This document shows, piece by piece, positions 21,674 to 33,324 of a DNA stretch of 64,000 nucleotides. Each line of letters opens with the position of its first letter. The first letter of the stretch is position 1. A program made the position numbers and the translations under genes. Source of the stretch: Lactarius indigo (Eukaryota > Basidiomycota > Agaricomycetes > Russulales > Russulaceae); contig JAFKAC010000030.1 in assembly GCA_025766275.1 (NCBI GenBank), forward strand, positions 372,001 through 436,000, written 5' to 3'. Below the pieces are notes generated by a model. That model was not told the origin of the DNA. It searched no databases and saw nothing but the letters and a program-made list of their open reading frames with translations.

Positions 21674-24600
21674 ACCTGTCAGTCTGGGTGAGGGCCTTAC
21701 AATGTAATTCTGTAATTGTGACAACGCGCTATCGATCTCTGCGAATCCCAGTAACTGTCCGAACGAATTACCAAACGACTGAAACAAACGCGTTGGTGGA
21801 CTCCGGAGCCACTGACAACTTCATCAAACCAGGAATGGCGGCCCGGGCAGGAATCCCAATATGGCCATTAGAAACGCCTCGCAAGATATGGAATATAGAC
21901 AATACAGAAAACAAAGCTGGGTTAATCACTCATTACGTTAACCTAGAAGTGAAAACATGCGGACAGATCAAGAAGATGACCTTTTTGGTCACCGACCTCA
22001 GCAGCGAAAGCATGGTACTGGGTTATCCATGGCTAAGCGCCTTCGAGCCTACAATCAGTTGGGCAACAGCAACTATGCATCCGGATATGCAACCGGTAGT
22101 CTTGGCCACTACCGAAGAACTACTTACCACATCCACAGTACGGGCCCTAATTACAACAGAAAAGGAAGCAATTGTCCAAGAACTAGAAGAAGAAACCTTC
22201 ACACGAGCCACTACTTTGACAGAATTGGCTATATCAGCAAAACAACAACAGACGGCGGTCGTACTGCCACCGGTATATGCGGAATTCAGTACGCTGTTCA
22301 GCGAGCAGGCCTCGCACCGCTTCCCTCCGTCGCGACCCTGGGATCACGCCATCGACTTCAAGCCATCAGCGCCAGCAGCAATCGACTGCAAAATTTACCC
22401 CATGACACAAAAAGAAGAAGGTGAATTAAAAGACTTCCTTGACGAGAAGTTGAAGCAGGGATATCTACGTCCCTCCATCTCCCCGTACGCCTCATCCTTC
22501 TTTTTTATCAAAAAGAAGGACGGGAAACTACGCCCTGTACAGGACTATCATGTCATTAACTCGCACACCATTCGAAACCAGTATCCATTGCCGCTGATCC
22601 AAGACCTCATCCTCGACCTCAGCAACGCACACATCTATACAAAGCTCGACATCCGATGGGGCTACAACAACATCCGCATTCGTGACGGGGACCAGGAAAA
22701 GGCGGCGTTTAAGACCAAATTTGGCCTTTTTGAGCCCACGGTCATGTTCTTTGGCCTCACCAACTCCCCTGCCACCTTCCAGGCGATGATGAATCACATC
22801 TATCGCGACACAATCGCGAAGCATGAACGCCTTGGAACTACGATACGTGTCTACATGGATGATATTGGCATAGCGACGCATTTTGACCACGACCTGGCAG
22901 CTCATATCGACGCTGTGCGTGACGTTTTGGGCGTCACACGCGAACACGACCTCTACTTCAAGCTCGAGAAATGCCTATTCCACCAACCACGGATGGATTA
23001 CCTGGGGGTAATCCTTGAAAGGGGGGTGACCCGAATGGACCCCGTAAAAGTTCAAGGCATCAAAGACTGGCCAACGCCAACAAAAGTCAAAGATGTCCGA
23101 TCCTTCCTCGGCTTTTGCAACTTTTACCGTCTTTTCATCCGTGGATTCGCAACTCACACCAAACCACTTACCAAATTGACACGAAAAGATGAAGAATGGC
23201 GATGGAACGACGAGGAAGACAAAGCGTTCAACACCCTTAAGCACCTCGTGACTGAAGAACCGGTGCTAGCACATCCAGTCCTCCAGGACCCATTCGAATT
23301 GGAGGTTGACGCCTCCGGATATGCGGTGGGAGCCGTACTATTACAACGAAAGTCTGACGGAAAGCGACACCCTATAGGCTACTACTCGGCCACACTCTCG
23401 GAAGCAGAACGGAACTACGACATTTACGACTTGGAATTGCTCGCAATAGTCAAAGCATTGCGAAATTGGAGACCGCTACTCGCAGGAGCCCTGCACAAAA
23501 TCAAGATTTACTCAGACCATCTCAACCTGCAGTATTGGAAGTCGCTGCAAAAGATTAGCAGACGAGTCGCAAGGGAGGTGCTCGAACTTTCGGAGTACGA
23601 CTTCGAAATTCACCACATTAAAGGAAAGAACAATGGTAGAGCAGACGCGTTATTAAGACGGCCAGACTACGACCAAGGAGTAAGCGACAACAGCGAAGTT
23701 GTCGTCCTACCCCCCGAAGTTTTCGTAAGAAATCTCAACGTTGCACGCACCTTCATTGCAAACCCAAATCTGCTACAACCGCGTCACCAACAAGATGACG
23801 AAGTAATCAAGATGTGGGTAGACCCCCATCGCCTCAAAAAGATAGAAGGAGAATGGTACAAGGACGGCAGGTTCGTAATAACCGGACCTGCTTCAACATA
23901 CCGCGTACTGATACACGACCACCACGACCTACCCATACACGGTCACCCTGGAGTGTCGAGAACGCAACGAATTCTGGAACGACACTATTGGTGGCCACGG
24001 TTGCGAAAGGACGTATATGAGTACGTACAAGGTTGCGCGGAATGCCAGTGGAACAAAGTAAACACAAGACCCATACGAGCGGCGTTACATCCTATTACGC
24101 CAGTATTGGACGCCGTACCCTTCCAAACCATAGCCATGGATTTCATCACCAAACTCCCACCGTCGCAAGGGTACGACAGTATACTGACCGTCATGGATCA
24201 CGACTGTAGCAAGGCCTCCATCTTCATTCCGTGCTGAGAAGAAATAACGGCCGAAGAAACGGCAGCCCTGTACGTCGCCCACGTATTCAAGCGTTTCGGG
24301 TTACCACGCAAATGTATTAGTGATAGGGACCTGCGATTCGCGTCAAAATTCACTAGAGAAACATGCCAGATCCTAGGCATCCAGCAGAATATATCAACGG
24401 CGTACCACCCATGTACCGATGGGCAATCCGAGCGAACCAATCAATGGTTGGAACAATACCTACACTTTTGGGTGAACGAGCGGCAAGATAACTGGGCCGC
24501 CTATCTACCAATCGCCAAATTCGCGCATAACAACTGGCCACACGAACACACGAAACAATCGCCGTTTCAGCTCCTAATGGGATACGACCCGCAAGCGGAC

Positions 24601-26080
24601 TGGACTGATAAGCCATCCCCTCTCCCTCAGGTCACAAGGCGACTGACGCAGCTGAAAGAGGCTAGGGAGGACGCCCAACGTCTCATGAAACGAGCTCAGG
24701 AAGCGTGGGTCCGCAACAAAGATACGCCCAAGTTCAAGATAGGGGACCTTGTGTGGTTAGAAGGCAAACACCTTCGAACCAATCAGCCTACGGCGAAATT
24801 GGCGGTGCGACGCCACGGACCATTCCGGGTAATGCAGGTGATGTCCCCCTACAACTATCGATTAGAACTTCCCATCCAGTGGAGCATTCATCCAGTGTTC
24901 CACATCGATCTTCTCACGCCCTACAAACAAACCCCCCTTCATGGGGAGAACTTCACACAACCACCGCCCGAGTTGATTGATGGGGAAGAAGAATATGAAG
25001 TTGAGGCCATTCTGGACTCTTGGCATTTTGGCAGAGGAAGACGACTCCAGTACCTCGTCAAATGGAAAGGGTACCCAGACTCGGAGAATCAGTGGGTCAA
25101 CAAAGATGACGTCTTCGCACCGGAGGCGCTTCGTCTCTACCAGGAAACACAAGCACACGGAGCAATGGTTAAAAGAGGCTCGACCCATGCTCAGGAGAGT
25201 CACCCCCTTTTCCTTCGCTCTACCACCTCCACTCTCATGCCCACTTCCCCTCTGCGACATGTCACCCAAGCGATCCTCCTTGACTCCCTTGCAGAAGACG
25301 CTTGGGCCTTCCTCGCTGAAGACGACGAAACCGAGATTCCCAACACCCAAATCACCCCGTACACACCTGTCGGCCAAGCCAGAGGGCCACATCACCGCAC
25401 AAGAATGGGCAAACGTCCTTGCCCGATTCCCAGACCCCGCGCAACAACCCGACGACAAACCCGCCGTTGTCCACGTCTTCCGAGACGAACATGGGGAGCG
25501 TGAGCCCATCGCTGCCATCCCCCCAAGCGACGACCTCATCGGCGTTCGCGGAGTTTTCCCGAGCAACAACGAGCGTTCAAGCTCTCCTGGAGTACGAGTT
25601 GGATGGCTGGAGGAGGGTAGCGGCGGAGTGGCAGAGGGAACAGTTAGACTCAGCCGCGGCCCGACTGAGAGAGATGCGCGAGCGGCGGCAGCGATGGAGG
25701 CAGCTGAGGCTGGCCATGACGACGACGATTACTACCCGGCATGCCACGCCTTCCTTCGAACGAAAGGCGACCCTACTAATCCCCTCATCACACCCTGGCT
25801 CGTCAACACCGACGGGTCCGCCATGTACCGAGGACGTGTGCGTGTACCGGGCGCTGCCGAACACCGCCCTTTCACCGCCGCTGACGACCCCGCGCATGTT
25901 ATTGCACCTGAAGGGTTCCGGGCAAATCGACGACCCCATCACATTCCATACCCCATCACCGGGCCTGACGGAGTAGAGAGGGACGCTTCCCACATCCAGA
26001 TCATCGGAGGTGCGGATCCCCTTATACTGGGGGTCATACCGGGCTCCCCCCACTTATACGGTAAGCCCCTCTACGCCGAG
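21643..26080 (+). pseudogene. GyA pol and C-terminal domain (one TGA, one frameshift)
   Basis: Domain order: protease (DSGATDNF), reverse transcriptase with YMDD, RNase H (ELEVDASGYAVGAVLLQ), integrase zinc finger (GHPGVSRTQRILERHYWWP...CAECQ) and core (AMDFITKLP, then STAYHPCTDGQSERTNQ), and a chromodomain (EYEVEAILDSWHFGRGRRLQ, YLVKWKGYPDSENQW). TGA at 24235-24237 interrupts integrase. A one-base insertion near 25375 moves the frame: the chromodomain frame stops at 25503, while the C-terminal domain (HITAQEWANVLARFPDP onward) is in the next frame to the GyB insertion. GyD has both parts in one frame. Several arginine or serine codons are altered by C-to-T changes. Confidence 0.85.
21655..21661 (+). 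promoter_or_regulatory. GyA gag-pol slippery heptamer GGGTTTT
   Basis: In the gag frame it reads G GGT TTT, a canonical X XXY YYZ -1 frameshift site four codons before the gag stop; pol is open in the -1 frame here. The same heptamer is in the same place in GyD. Confidence 0.55.
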
Positions 26081-26856
26081 TGTAGCGGTATGACTTATCG
26101 CGTACAACTAGACCAAGGTGAGATTAGCGAACTGAACTGGTGGCACACCCAAGCCTAGCGCGGAGACAAGTCACGCGCCGAACGTACAGTCACAGCGGAG
26201 GTTAGACACACGTGAGGACTTTATACAAGTCCGAAAGTCAGGTGATCACGCTGTGGCACGCTGAGTGGAGAACCAAGAGGACAAGTTAACATTGGTGAAG
26301 AGTAAGGGAGTACAGTGGAATACGCACCTGAGTGGAGAACCAAGAGGACAAGTTGGTTCCACTCAGGACGCTACATGAGGGTTTATATACTATGCTGCGG
26401 CTGAGTTCGAATTACTACTAAACCTTGTTACTAAAGGTACGTGTAATAGTAATGAGTCAGACGCTGACGCGTCGTTTCTAATAATAGCGTAATCTATTGT
26501 GCTGACTGATGCACAGTCATTAACGCTGACAGAACAATGACGTGTCCTTATCTATGAGTCACAACCCTATGACAATCGTGGTCTAGAACTATCTAGAATG
26601 TTCCCTGCTTATCGTCCAATGAGAAACTACTATACTAATGAGGAAGGTGACCTAGAAAGGTAACATCCAATAAGGAGGTTACTATCCCAGGGTCACGTGC
26701 TTGTGGGTGCACATGTTGGCATCACGTGACTAACCATCTTATCATATCTAATGATAAGGACTGGGATGTTTGAGCACAACGTTGGAGTCTCATATCTCCA
26801 CCAAATAAATCCGTAAAAATACGGAAAAATAAGGCGAAAATAGAGCGTCCGTGACA
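26081..26856 (-). repeat. GyB 3' LTR
   Basis: 776 bases, left copy on the + strand, preceded by CCGAG. It contains two direct copies of a 26-base unit that includes AGGACAAGTT, 67 bases apart. Confidence 0.95.
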
Positions 26857-26868
26857 TCACCCCCCTCC

Positions 26869-29800
26869 TTAAGGGTCGACGTCCGCGTTGGCCAATGTAT
26901 CCACATGATGAGCTTGCCAAGGCAAGGACGCGTAAATGAGAGCCGCTATTTTTCTAGGCGCACCCGGGTTTGAGGAATGGAATTCCTTAACCACATCAGG
27001 GGCATGTGCTAGGTTCTTAGCCGGTTCCCAAGTGTCCTCTCCTTCACCATATCCTTTCCAACGGACGAGGTATTTAAGAGTACGACCAAAGAGTTTAGAA
27101 TCTCTTATATGGTCTACTTCGTACTCTTCTTCTCCCTCGACCGTTACTGGATCGGGTGGTGGAGGCGTGAGCCCATTGACTTCATTTCCTTTGTAAGGAG
27201 AGAGACGGTCTACATGAAATACATCATGGATCCGTAATGCAGGGGGTAGTGCGAGCTTATAGTCGACGTCACTTATAACTTTAGTGACTTCAAATGGGCC
27301 TAGTTGCTTAGGTCCCAGTTTGGACGACTGCTGATGTATCTTTATCTGCTTAGCTTGCAACCAAACTTTATCCCCGACGTTGAAGGAGTATGGTTTAGTC
27401 CTTTGTTCAACGTCTGTCTGCATTCGCCTTTTACTTAGGCGTAGAGCCGCCTCTGCATCCTTGCGAGCAGAAACTAAGTGCTGAAGGCGCTTGTCGAGCA
27501 GTGGAATACCCGTAGGTCTACCGGCAGGAATGGTGAAGTCAGGCGTAAAGCCGTATAGCAGCTCAAAGGGGGTATGGCCCGTGGCTGAGTTGAGTCTGCT
27601 ATTGACTACAAATTCCGCTGTAGGAAGCAGGTCTGCCCAGTCATCCTGTCTTTTGCTAATGAACATGCGCAAATATGTTTCGATTTCTTGATTTTTGTGC
27701 TCAACCTGTCCATTAGCTTGAGGATGATAGGCTGTAGTTAGACCTGCGTCTATTCCAAGTCGCTTATAAAGGGCACGCATACTTCGCGCTGCAAATTGGG
27801 GTCCTCGATCGCTTATAACTTTGCGAGGGATCCCATGCAGGGGGAAGATTTGTTCAAAGTAGATGGATGCTACCCCATCAGCCGTAATCTGAGAAGTCAC
27901 GGGGAACAGATGAATCTGTTTGGTATAATGATCTACAACATTTAAGATCATATCTTTCCCATGTGACATAGGCAGTGGACCGATTAAATCGATCCCAACT
28001 ATCTGCCAAGGTCCCTCAGGTACTTCTTGCGGCTGAATAGTTGCTTTGGGGTGTAGATCTTTGCGATAACGTTGGCATCGATCACATCCTTCTACGTATG
28101 AGGCAATGAAGCCTGACATGCGTGGCCACCAGTAGTAGCGACTGACTAGCTCTATGGTTCCATTCTTTCCAGGGTGTCCGGCAGTGACCGAGTCGTGGCA
28201 AGATTTTACCACGTCCCTGCAAAGGGCACGGTCGTTTGGGACATATAATTTACCCCGGTGGTAAACAAAACCATCTTCTTCTTCCCACATTAAGACACCA
28301 TCTGTGAGGGCTTTAGGAGCGGTCTTAGAAATGCTTTTAAGACCCTCTATTACTTCAGCCTCTCTAATAGATGCGAGTTTAATGCGACTCCCTAAGGAGT
28401 CTATTTCGGGGACGAAGTGCACTTTAGCGGCAGCTAGGAAATGCTCAGGTTTTAATACCTGAACCTGGCGGTTGTCTTCAGAGTCTCGGACTTGGTCTCG
28501 TGAGAAACGACTTAATGCATCGGCTTGCATGGATTCTCCTTTCTTATAAGTGATTTTAAAAGCGAACCGACTTAAGAATAAGGCCCATCGAGCTTGGCGC
28601 CTATTTAAGTCTTTCATGGTTGCCCACCATTCCATATTCTTATGGTCGGTGATCACTTCAAAAGAGATGCCTTCGAGGAAATGTCTCCAATCCTCTAAGG
28701 CGCGGATTAAGCCGAGCATTTCTCTGTCGTAAATCTCGTAATTGCGTTCTTCTTTGCTCATAGACTGTGAGCGATACGCAATGGGGTGCCAGAGACCGTC
28801 CGGGTATTTCTGAGTTAAAATACCGCCAGTAGCAAATCCTGAAGCATCTACCTCGACTCTGGTTGGGAGGTTCGGATCGTAAACCTTAAGAATAGGTTCT
28901 TGTACGAAACGTTCCTTCAACAGGTCAAAGGCTTTCTGCTGTTCCGACTGCCATGTCCAAGGAGTGTCTTTCTTAGTAAGGTCATGAAGGGGGCGGGCGA
29001 TGGCCGCAAAGTCCTTAATGAACCTTCTATAGAAATTGGCGAACCCGATGAATGCTCTTACTTCTTTGAGCGTAGTCGGGGTTGGCCACTCCTTTACTGC
29101 AGAGACCTTGCCAGGGTCCATCTGCACTTCTCCGGGACAGATAATCATCCCTAGGTACTCCATTTCTTGCTTTTCAAAGTCGCACTTCTCAGGTTTGAGA
29201 TAGAGGTCGTATTGCTCTAACCTTGTCAACACCTCGTGTACTATCTTGCGATGGTGTTTAAGGTTATTGCTATAGATGAGAATGTCATCCATATATACGG
29301 CGACCTCTCCTTGTGCGATAAGATCAGCAAAGACGGCGTTCATTAGGGCTTGGAAGGTGGCGGGGCTATTAGTCATGCCGAAATACATGACTTTTGGCTC
29401 ATATAGACCCCTATTGGTGACAATGGCACCTTTCCATTCATCGCCTTCTTTGATGCGGATGTTATGATATCCCCATCGAACGTCAAATTTAGTGAAGTAT
29501 TGAGCCCCCTTAAGCCTATTAATAATGTCGGCGGCAAGTGGAAGTGGATATCGGTTCTTAATGGTAATTTTGTTAAGACGCCGATAGTCTTGGACTAGAC
29601 GGAGCTTGCCGTCCTTTTTCTTAATGAAGAATACAGGGGATGCCATAGGTGACTTAGATGGCACTAAATATCCTTTCCCTATATGTTCATCTAAGAATTT
29701 GTCCAATTCTACTTGCTCGCTCGGTGACATGGGGTACGTCTTGACCTTCCAGTGTTTTACTGCATCTGGTTCTAGGTCTATGGCGTGGTCCCATGGCTGA

Positions 29801-30540
29801 TGCTCAGGGAGTCTTTGGGATTCTTCCTCAGAGAAGACTTTTGCGAAGTCACGATAGTGCTCAGGGACCATTTCTTCGAAGGTTTTCTTAGGTTTGGCGG
29901 TTATCGCTTTCTTGGCAATCTGCTGAGAGTACGTGAAACCGGCCAGACAGAAAACTTCGTCAGAGACTGTGTCCAGCACTTTCTCCGCAAGGAGACGGCG
30001 GCGTTCCATTCGGTTTGCCATAATGCACGTCACCTCTATCTCTATCTCCGGTGTAGCTGTTTCAGCGCTGGAGTTGAGACGCATAGTGCCTTCCTGCCAG
30101 TTTATATGTGGGTTCCGATGTCTAAGCCAAGGCAGTCCCAATATAACTCGTTCTGGGCCTAGTGAAGTGACCATAAAGTCGAACTTTTCTGCACTAGGAC
30201 CGACTTTGAGGACGAGTGTTACTTTATGGGTAATACTGCCGGCTTCATTGAGCGTCCCGTCGATGTTATAAAGGGTAATGGGATGCTCCAGCGGAACTTG
30301 CAACATCTTGTGGCGGTCAGCGTACTTCTTGTCCAGGAACAACGAAGTTGCCCCGGAGTCTACCATGGCTGCTACTTTTACAGTATGATGACGTCCTTGT
30401 AATTCAACAGAAATATGAAAATGAGATCTGCTATCTTTTGTTTCGGGAATAATACATGAAGAAAGCGCTGCATCAGAAATCATCACTTGCGGCGCTGCTA
30501 CAAATTGTGGAGCAATCGGAACACTAATACTATTGTTCAT
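26869..30540 (-). CDS. GyB pol polyprotein
   Basis: 1223 residues from the first ATG, though the frame stays open upstream past the gag stop, so translation most likely enters from gag by -1 frameshifting. Domains: aspartic protease DSGA at 61-64; reverse transcriptase with RLVQDYRRLNKITIKNRYPL and YMDD at 416-419; RNase H (RVEVDASGFATGGILTQ); integrase zinc finger (AGHPGKNGTIELVSRYYWWP...CDRCQ) near 780-830 and DDE core (GIDLIGPLP, SDRGPQF, TAYHPQANGQVEH); chromodomain near 1140-1190 (YEVDHIRDSKLFGRTLKYLV, RWKGYGEGEDTWEP). All catalytic motifs are present. Unlike GyA and GyD, nothing long follows the chromodomain. It sits directly beside the 3' LTR. Confidence 0.93.
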   Translation of the reverse strand: MNNSISVPIAPQFVAAPQVMISDAALSSCIIPETKDSRSHFHISVELQGRHHTVKVAAMVDSGATSLFLDKKYADRHKMLQVPLEHPITLYNIDGTLNEAGSITHKVTLVLKVGPSAEKFDFMVTSLGPERVILGLPWLRHRNPHINWQEGTMRLNSSAETATPEIEIEVTCIMANRMERRRLLAEKVLDTVSDEVFCLAGFTYSQQIAKKAITAKPKKTFEEMVPEHYRDFAKVFSEEESQRLPEHQPWDHAIDLEPDAVKHWKVKTYPMSPSEQVELDKFLDEHIGKGYLVPSKSPMASPVFFIKKKDGKLRLVQDYRRLNKITIKNRYPLPLAADIINRLKGAQYFTKFDVRWGYHNIRIKEGDEWKGAIVTNRGLYEPKVMYFGMTNSPATFQALMNAVFADLIAQGEVAVYMDDILIYSNNLKHHRKIVHEVLTRLEQYDLYLKPEKCDFEKQEMEYLGMIICPGEVQMDPGKVSAVKEWPTPTTLKEVRAFIGFANFYRRFIKDFAAIARPLHDLTKKDTPWTWQSEQQKAFDLLKERFVQEPILKVYDPNLPTRVEVDASGFATGGILTQKYPDGLWHPIAYRSQSMSKEERNYEIYDREMLGLIRALEDWRHFLEGISFEVITDHKNMEWWATMKDLNRRQARWALFLSRFAFKITYKKGESMQADALSRFSRDQVRDSEDNRQVQVLKPEHFLAAAKVHFVPEIDSLGSRIKLASIREAEVIEGLKSISKTAPKALTDGVLMWEEEDGFVYHRGKLYVPNDRALCRDVVKSCHDSVTAGHPGKNGTIELVSRYYWWPRMSGFIASYVEGCDRCQRYRKDLHPKATIQPQEVPEGPWQIVGIDLIGPLPMSHGKDMILNVVDHYTKQIHLFPVTSQITADGVASIYFEQIFPLHGIPRKVISDRGPQFAARSMRALYKRLGIDAGLTTAYHPQANGQVEHKNQEIETYLRMFISKRQDDWADLLPTAEFVVNSRLNSATGHTPFELLYGFTPDFTIPAGRPTGIPLLDKRLQHLVSARKDAEAALRLSKRRMQTDVEQRTKPYSFNVGDKVWLQAKQIKIHQQSSKLGPKQLGPFEVTKVISDVDYKLALPPALRIHDVFHVDRLSPYKGNEVNGLTPPPPDPVTVEGEEEYEVDHIRDSKLFGRTLKYLVRWKGYGEGEDTWEPAKNLAHAPDVVKEFHSSNPGAPRKIAALIYASLPWQAHHVDTLANADVDP

Positions 30541-30752
30541 CTCCGAGGCAGATGTAGATGTAGAATCAGAACAGGAAGCCGAGACATCACTACTATCAAC
30601 TTTACAGGCAGAAACAGAATGGTACGTAGGAATTACAGATTGGTCCGAGTCCGAAACGAGGTGAGATCGTAGGCATATCTTACAACTACACGAGGCTGAG
30701 TCAACCGTATCTGTTTTACAGGGGGAGTCCGCAGCTATGACTACCCCTGGAT

Positions 30753-31979
30753 CTAAAAAGCCGCTTTAAGAGCGTTGATTTGCTCTTGTTGGGCTGTGAG
30801 CGCCGCCAATAACTTTGCCACGTCTGCCTGGGACGTATTGGCTTTGGGCGGTGCGGAAGTACTTGATTGGGCGGTGGAAGCCGCCGACTGACTGGAAGAA
30901 GGTTGGGAGGGGGTCTCCTCGCTACTGGCCGCAGCTTTCGCTTTGGCGGGTTTCCCCATGAATTTGAGCATGCAGACGGGTGCCCTATGTCCGACCTTTT
31001 GACAATGGTGGCACACGTCGCGTTCGTGGTTTCCATCCTTTTTTGAGTGGTCCTTAGAACCACACCCGTAACACTTGCCTTGCATGTGTTTTTGATAGTC
31101 CTGCCGGGTCTTTCCGCCGGATGCAGGCTTGCTCGTGCCGGATCCCTGCTGACGTGATGCATCAACTTGCATCGCGTCTGGGTCGGCCGATTTGCCTGCA
31201 GGCAAGATTGACTGGCTAGACGAACCGCCTTTCTTCTCCGAATCCCTCTGTCTCAGTCGCTGATCCAGCGATTGTGAGACTTGCTTGAGGTCGTCGAAGT
31301 CGACGTGGGCCTTGTCCGTCAAGGCTAAGGCGTCTTTTATGCGATCTGAGAGACCGTCGTAAAAGCGGGTGCGGAGGTCTGCTTTTGACCATCCAGTCTG
31401 TCCAGAGTATTGTTCGAACACGGATCGGTACTCTGCAACCGATCCGCGGCCCTGTTTTGTCTTCTTCAGCTGCTCCCTCGCTGTTTCTGTAGTATCGAGG
31501 GGCGAGAACCGTCGGTTGAACTCTTTGACGAATTCGTCCCAAGAGCTACCGAACGGAATATTATTTGACTGAAGTTGTTCGAGATAGGGGAGAGCCCATG
31601 ACTTGGCTTCCCCTTCCATAAGATTGAGAACTGCCATAATCCAGCGGTCCTCTGCCCAGAAGTACATGCCCTGGGCCGGGTCCCAGGTATTCATAGCGTC
31701 CTGCTGTGAGCCTGCCCAATTGTGGAAGGCTGCAAGGAAGTGACGGGCATCTGTAGAGTTGCCTTTCCCATCCCAGGCTTTGGGACGGGCCACTACTTCC
31801 TTGTGTTTGGTGCTGGGCTTGGCCGTGGTTGCTGAAACCTGTGCGGTCAAGTCCGTGACCTTTTGCGTAAGTATGCCGACTACTTGGCCCAAATCGCTTA
31901 TGAGGCGCAAGCAGTCGTTGAGAGTTGGGGGCGGAGCAGGAGCTGTGGGTGTAGGTGGAGCGGCGGCGGCGGCGGACAT
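30753..31979 (-). CDS. GyB gag
   Basis: 408 residues from ATG (MSAAAAAPPTPTAPAPPP) with a helical N-terminal stretch, the retrotransposon gag domain (WIMAVLNLMEGEAKSWALPY; EFNRRFSPLDTTETAREQL) and near the C-terminus a CCHC knuckle CHHCQKVGHRAPVC preceded by an imperfect CYGCGSKDHSKKD. The frame is open upstream of this ATG for about 85 more codons with a strongly charged helix (KNFNNWDDFDEDEQLRLIED), so the true N-terminus may lie further up and join the leader frame by splicing or frameshift. Confidence 0.85.
   Translation of the reverse strand: MSAAAAAPPTPTAPAPPPTLNDCLRLISDLGQVVGILTQKVTDLTAQVSATTAKPSTKHKEVVARPKAWDGKGNSTDARHFLAAFHNWAGSQQDAMNTWDPAQGMYFWAEDRWIMAVLNLMEGEAKSWALPYLEQLQSNNIPFGSSWDEFVKEFNRRFSPLDTTETAREQLKKTKQGRGSVAEYRSVFEQYSGQTGWSKADLRTRFYDGLSDRIKDALALTDKAHVDFDDLKQVSQSLDQRLRQRDSEKKGGSSSQSILPAGKSADPDAMQVDASRQQGSGTSKPASGGKTRQDYQKHMQGKCYGCGSKDHSKKDGNHERDVCHHCQKVGHRAPVCMLKFMGKPAKAKAAASSEETPSQPSSSQSAASTAQSSTSAPPKANTSQADVAKLLAALTAQQEQINALKAAF
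30756..30762 (-). promoter_or_regulatory. GyB gag-pol slip-like site GGCTTTT
   Basis: On the - strand the last gag codons are G GCT TTT followed at once by TAG, and pol is open in the -1 frame (GGC TTT TTA). It fits the GGNTTTT pattern of the other three Gypsy elements, but the first codon is not a perfect re-pairing match. Confidence 0.4.
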
Positions 31980-32115
31980 CCTGTCTAATTCGTCTTGTCT
32001 CTTTCTTTCCTCATACTTTTTGATCGACTCCCGTCTGTCTTCGATGAGGCGAAGCTGTTCGTCTTCGTCGAAGTCGTCCCAGTTGTTGAAGTTCTTGATC
32101 CACTCTTTTTCTTCT

Positions 32116-32782
32116 TTAGAGAGGATCGTTTTGTACTTGGACGTTACTCCTGTGGGATACTGAGCTTGAGCTTGTGCTGCTCTCTGTTTCCCTTTGGGAG
32201 CTATTGTGGGAGTGGACGGATGGGGGAGGAGAAAGTTCGGGGACTAATGCTGCCGCAAAGGCGATCAGCTGAGGGACGGTGAAAGGAGTGCCGGCAACAA
32301 GGCCAAATGCTCTGTGGAGTTCGAGAAGGGCGAAACGGAAATCTCTGTCGTAATAGATGGCGCGGACGTATGCTTCCGCATCGTTCTGGGGTTCACCTTC
32401 TAAAGAGAACCTGTAGTGAATTTCTTCACCAGCAAAAACTTCTTGCTGGTAAACTACAGGGGGTGCTTGGGGGTCGTCAACGAGTGTCTCGTTGGAGGAA
32501 GAGTGCACCGAGTGGTAAGAGTGCTCCGAAACTACTGTTGGAGTGGGAGATGCGAAGCGGGGTGAAGGGATTGGATCGGTGGACGATCGATCTGCTCCCT
32601 GAACGTGTAGCGATGCCGAAGCAGAGGCTAAATTTGGAGTGTAATATGAACGTGGGGGTGATGGGGGCGCTGGGACAGGGAGAACTGTTTCCTGTCTCCT
32701 CCGGAAGATACGTCGAAGACGCTGGCAGACGTTCGCAAATATGCGAGGCAGTTTGAAAAATGGGAGGTGGTATAATATGACG
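32116..32782 (-). other. GyB leader reading frame without ATG
   Basis: About 220 codons on the - strand are open between a TAA near 32783 and a stop at 32116, with no methionine codon. The C-terminal part looks like structured protein (EIHYRFSLEGEPQNDAEAYV; FALLELHRAFGLVAGTPFTV). It lies in a different frame from gag and overlaps its open upstream extension. It may be the gag N-terminus joined by an intron or a shift, or a separate non-AUG product. Confidence 0.45.
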
Positions 32783-33312
32783 ACGTGTTACGACGACCGC
32801 GAAACGCTAAGTCGAAGGTGATTGGAGAGTCTGATCAAGCAAGACCAATACACAGTGGTGTTTCACACTGCGCGAGGCTGCGGCGATAATGGAACACTCA
32901 GGAATGGGGTAAGGGGTTTGTGCAAGAACACAAGGCTGTCTGCCGCAGTCTCCTCGACCTATTGGCTGCCTCTCACGCCGAAGCGCTCTCAAACTTTTCT
33001 GTTTACTTCGCGTACAGCTGTCGCAGGCTAGGCCTGGCAGGCTTCTCTTCCACTTGCAGCTTATCTGGCGTGGTGACCAGTTCTGCAAGCAGTACCCAAA
33101 CGTTCTACTGATGACCAGATAGAACGCCTATAGGCAAGCACAATCTATGCCGACTTTACGGACAATAGAGTTGTACCAAGATAGCGCAGATTCTGCGTAC
33201 GAAGGTCCACAGGCAAAGAGTGAGGTGTGTGACACAAGGGACTTGTGGTCGTCAACCACCTAGAAAGGAAAATAGAAAACGCCGGTAAGATAGAAGGGGC
33301 GTGTGAAGGAAG

Positions 33313-33322
33313 AACTTGTCCT
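33313..33322 (-). other. GyB self-primer binding site
   Basis: On the - strand AGGACAAGTT lies two bases inside the 5' LTR. Its reverse complement AACTTGTCCT starts at 33598 in the LTR, 35 bases after the TATA box, as expected for self-priming. Confidence 0.6.
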
Positions 33323-33324
33323 AA

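Noticed and set aside
26081..26158. End of the GyA C-terminal frame reading CSGMTYRVQLDQ
   Set aside because: These residues come from the GyB LTR; the GyA frame resumes at 34106.
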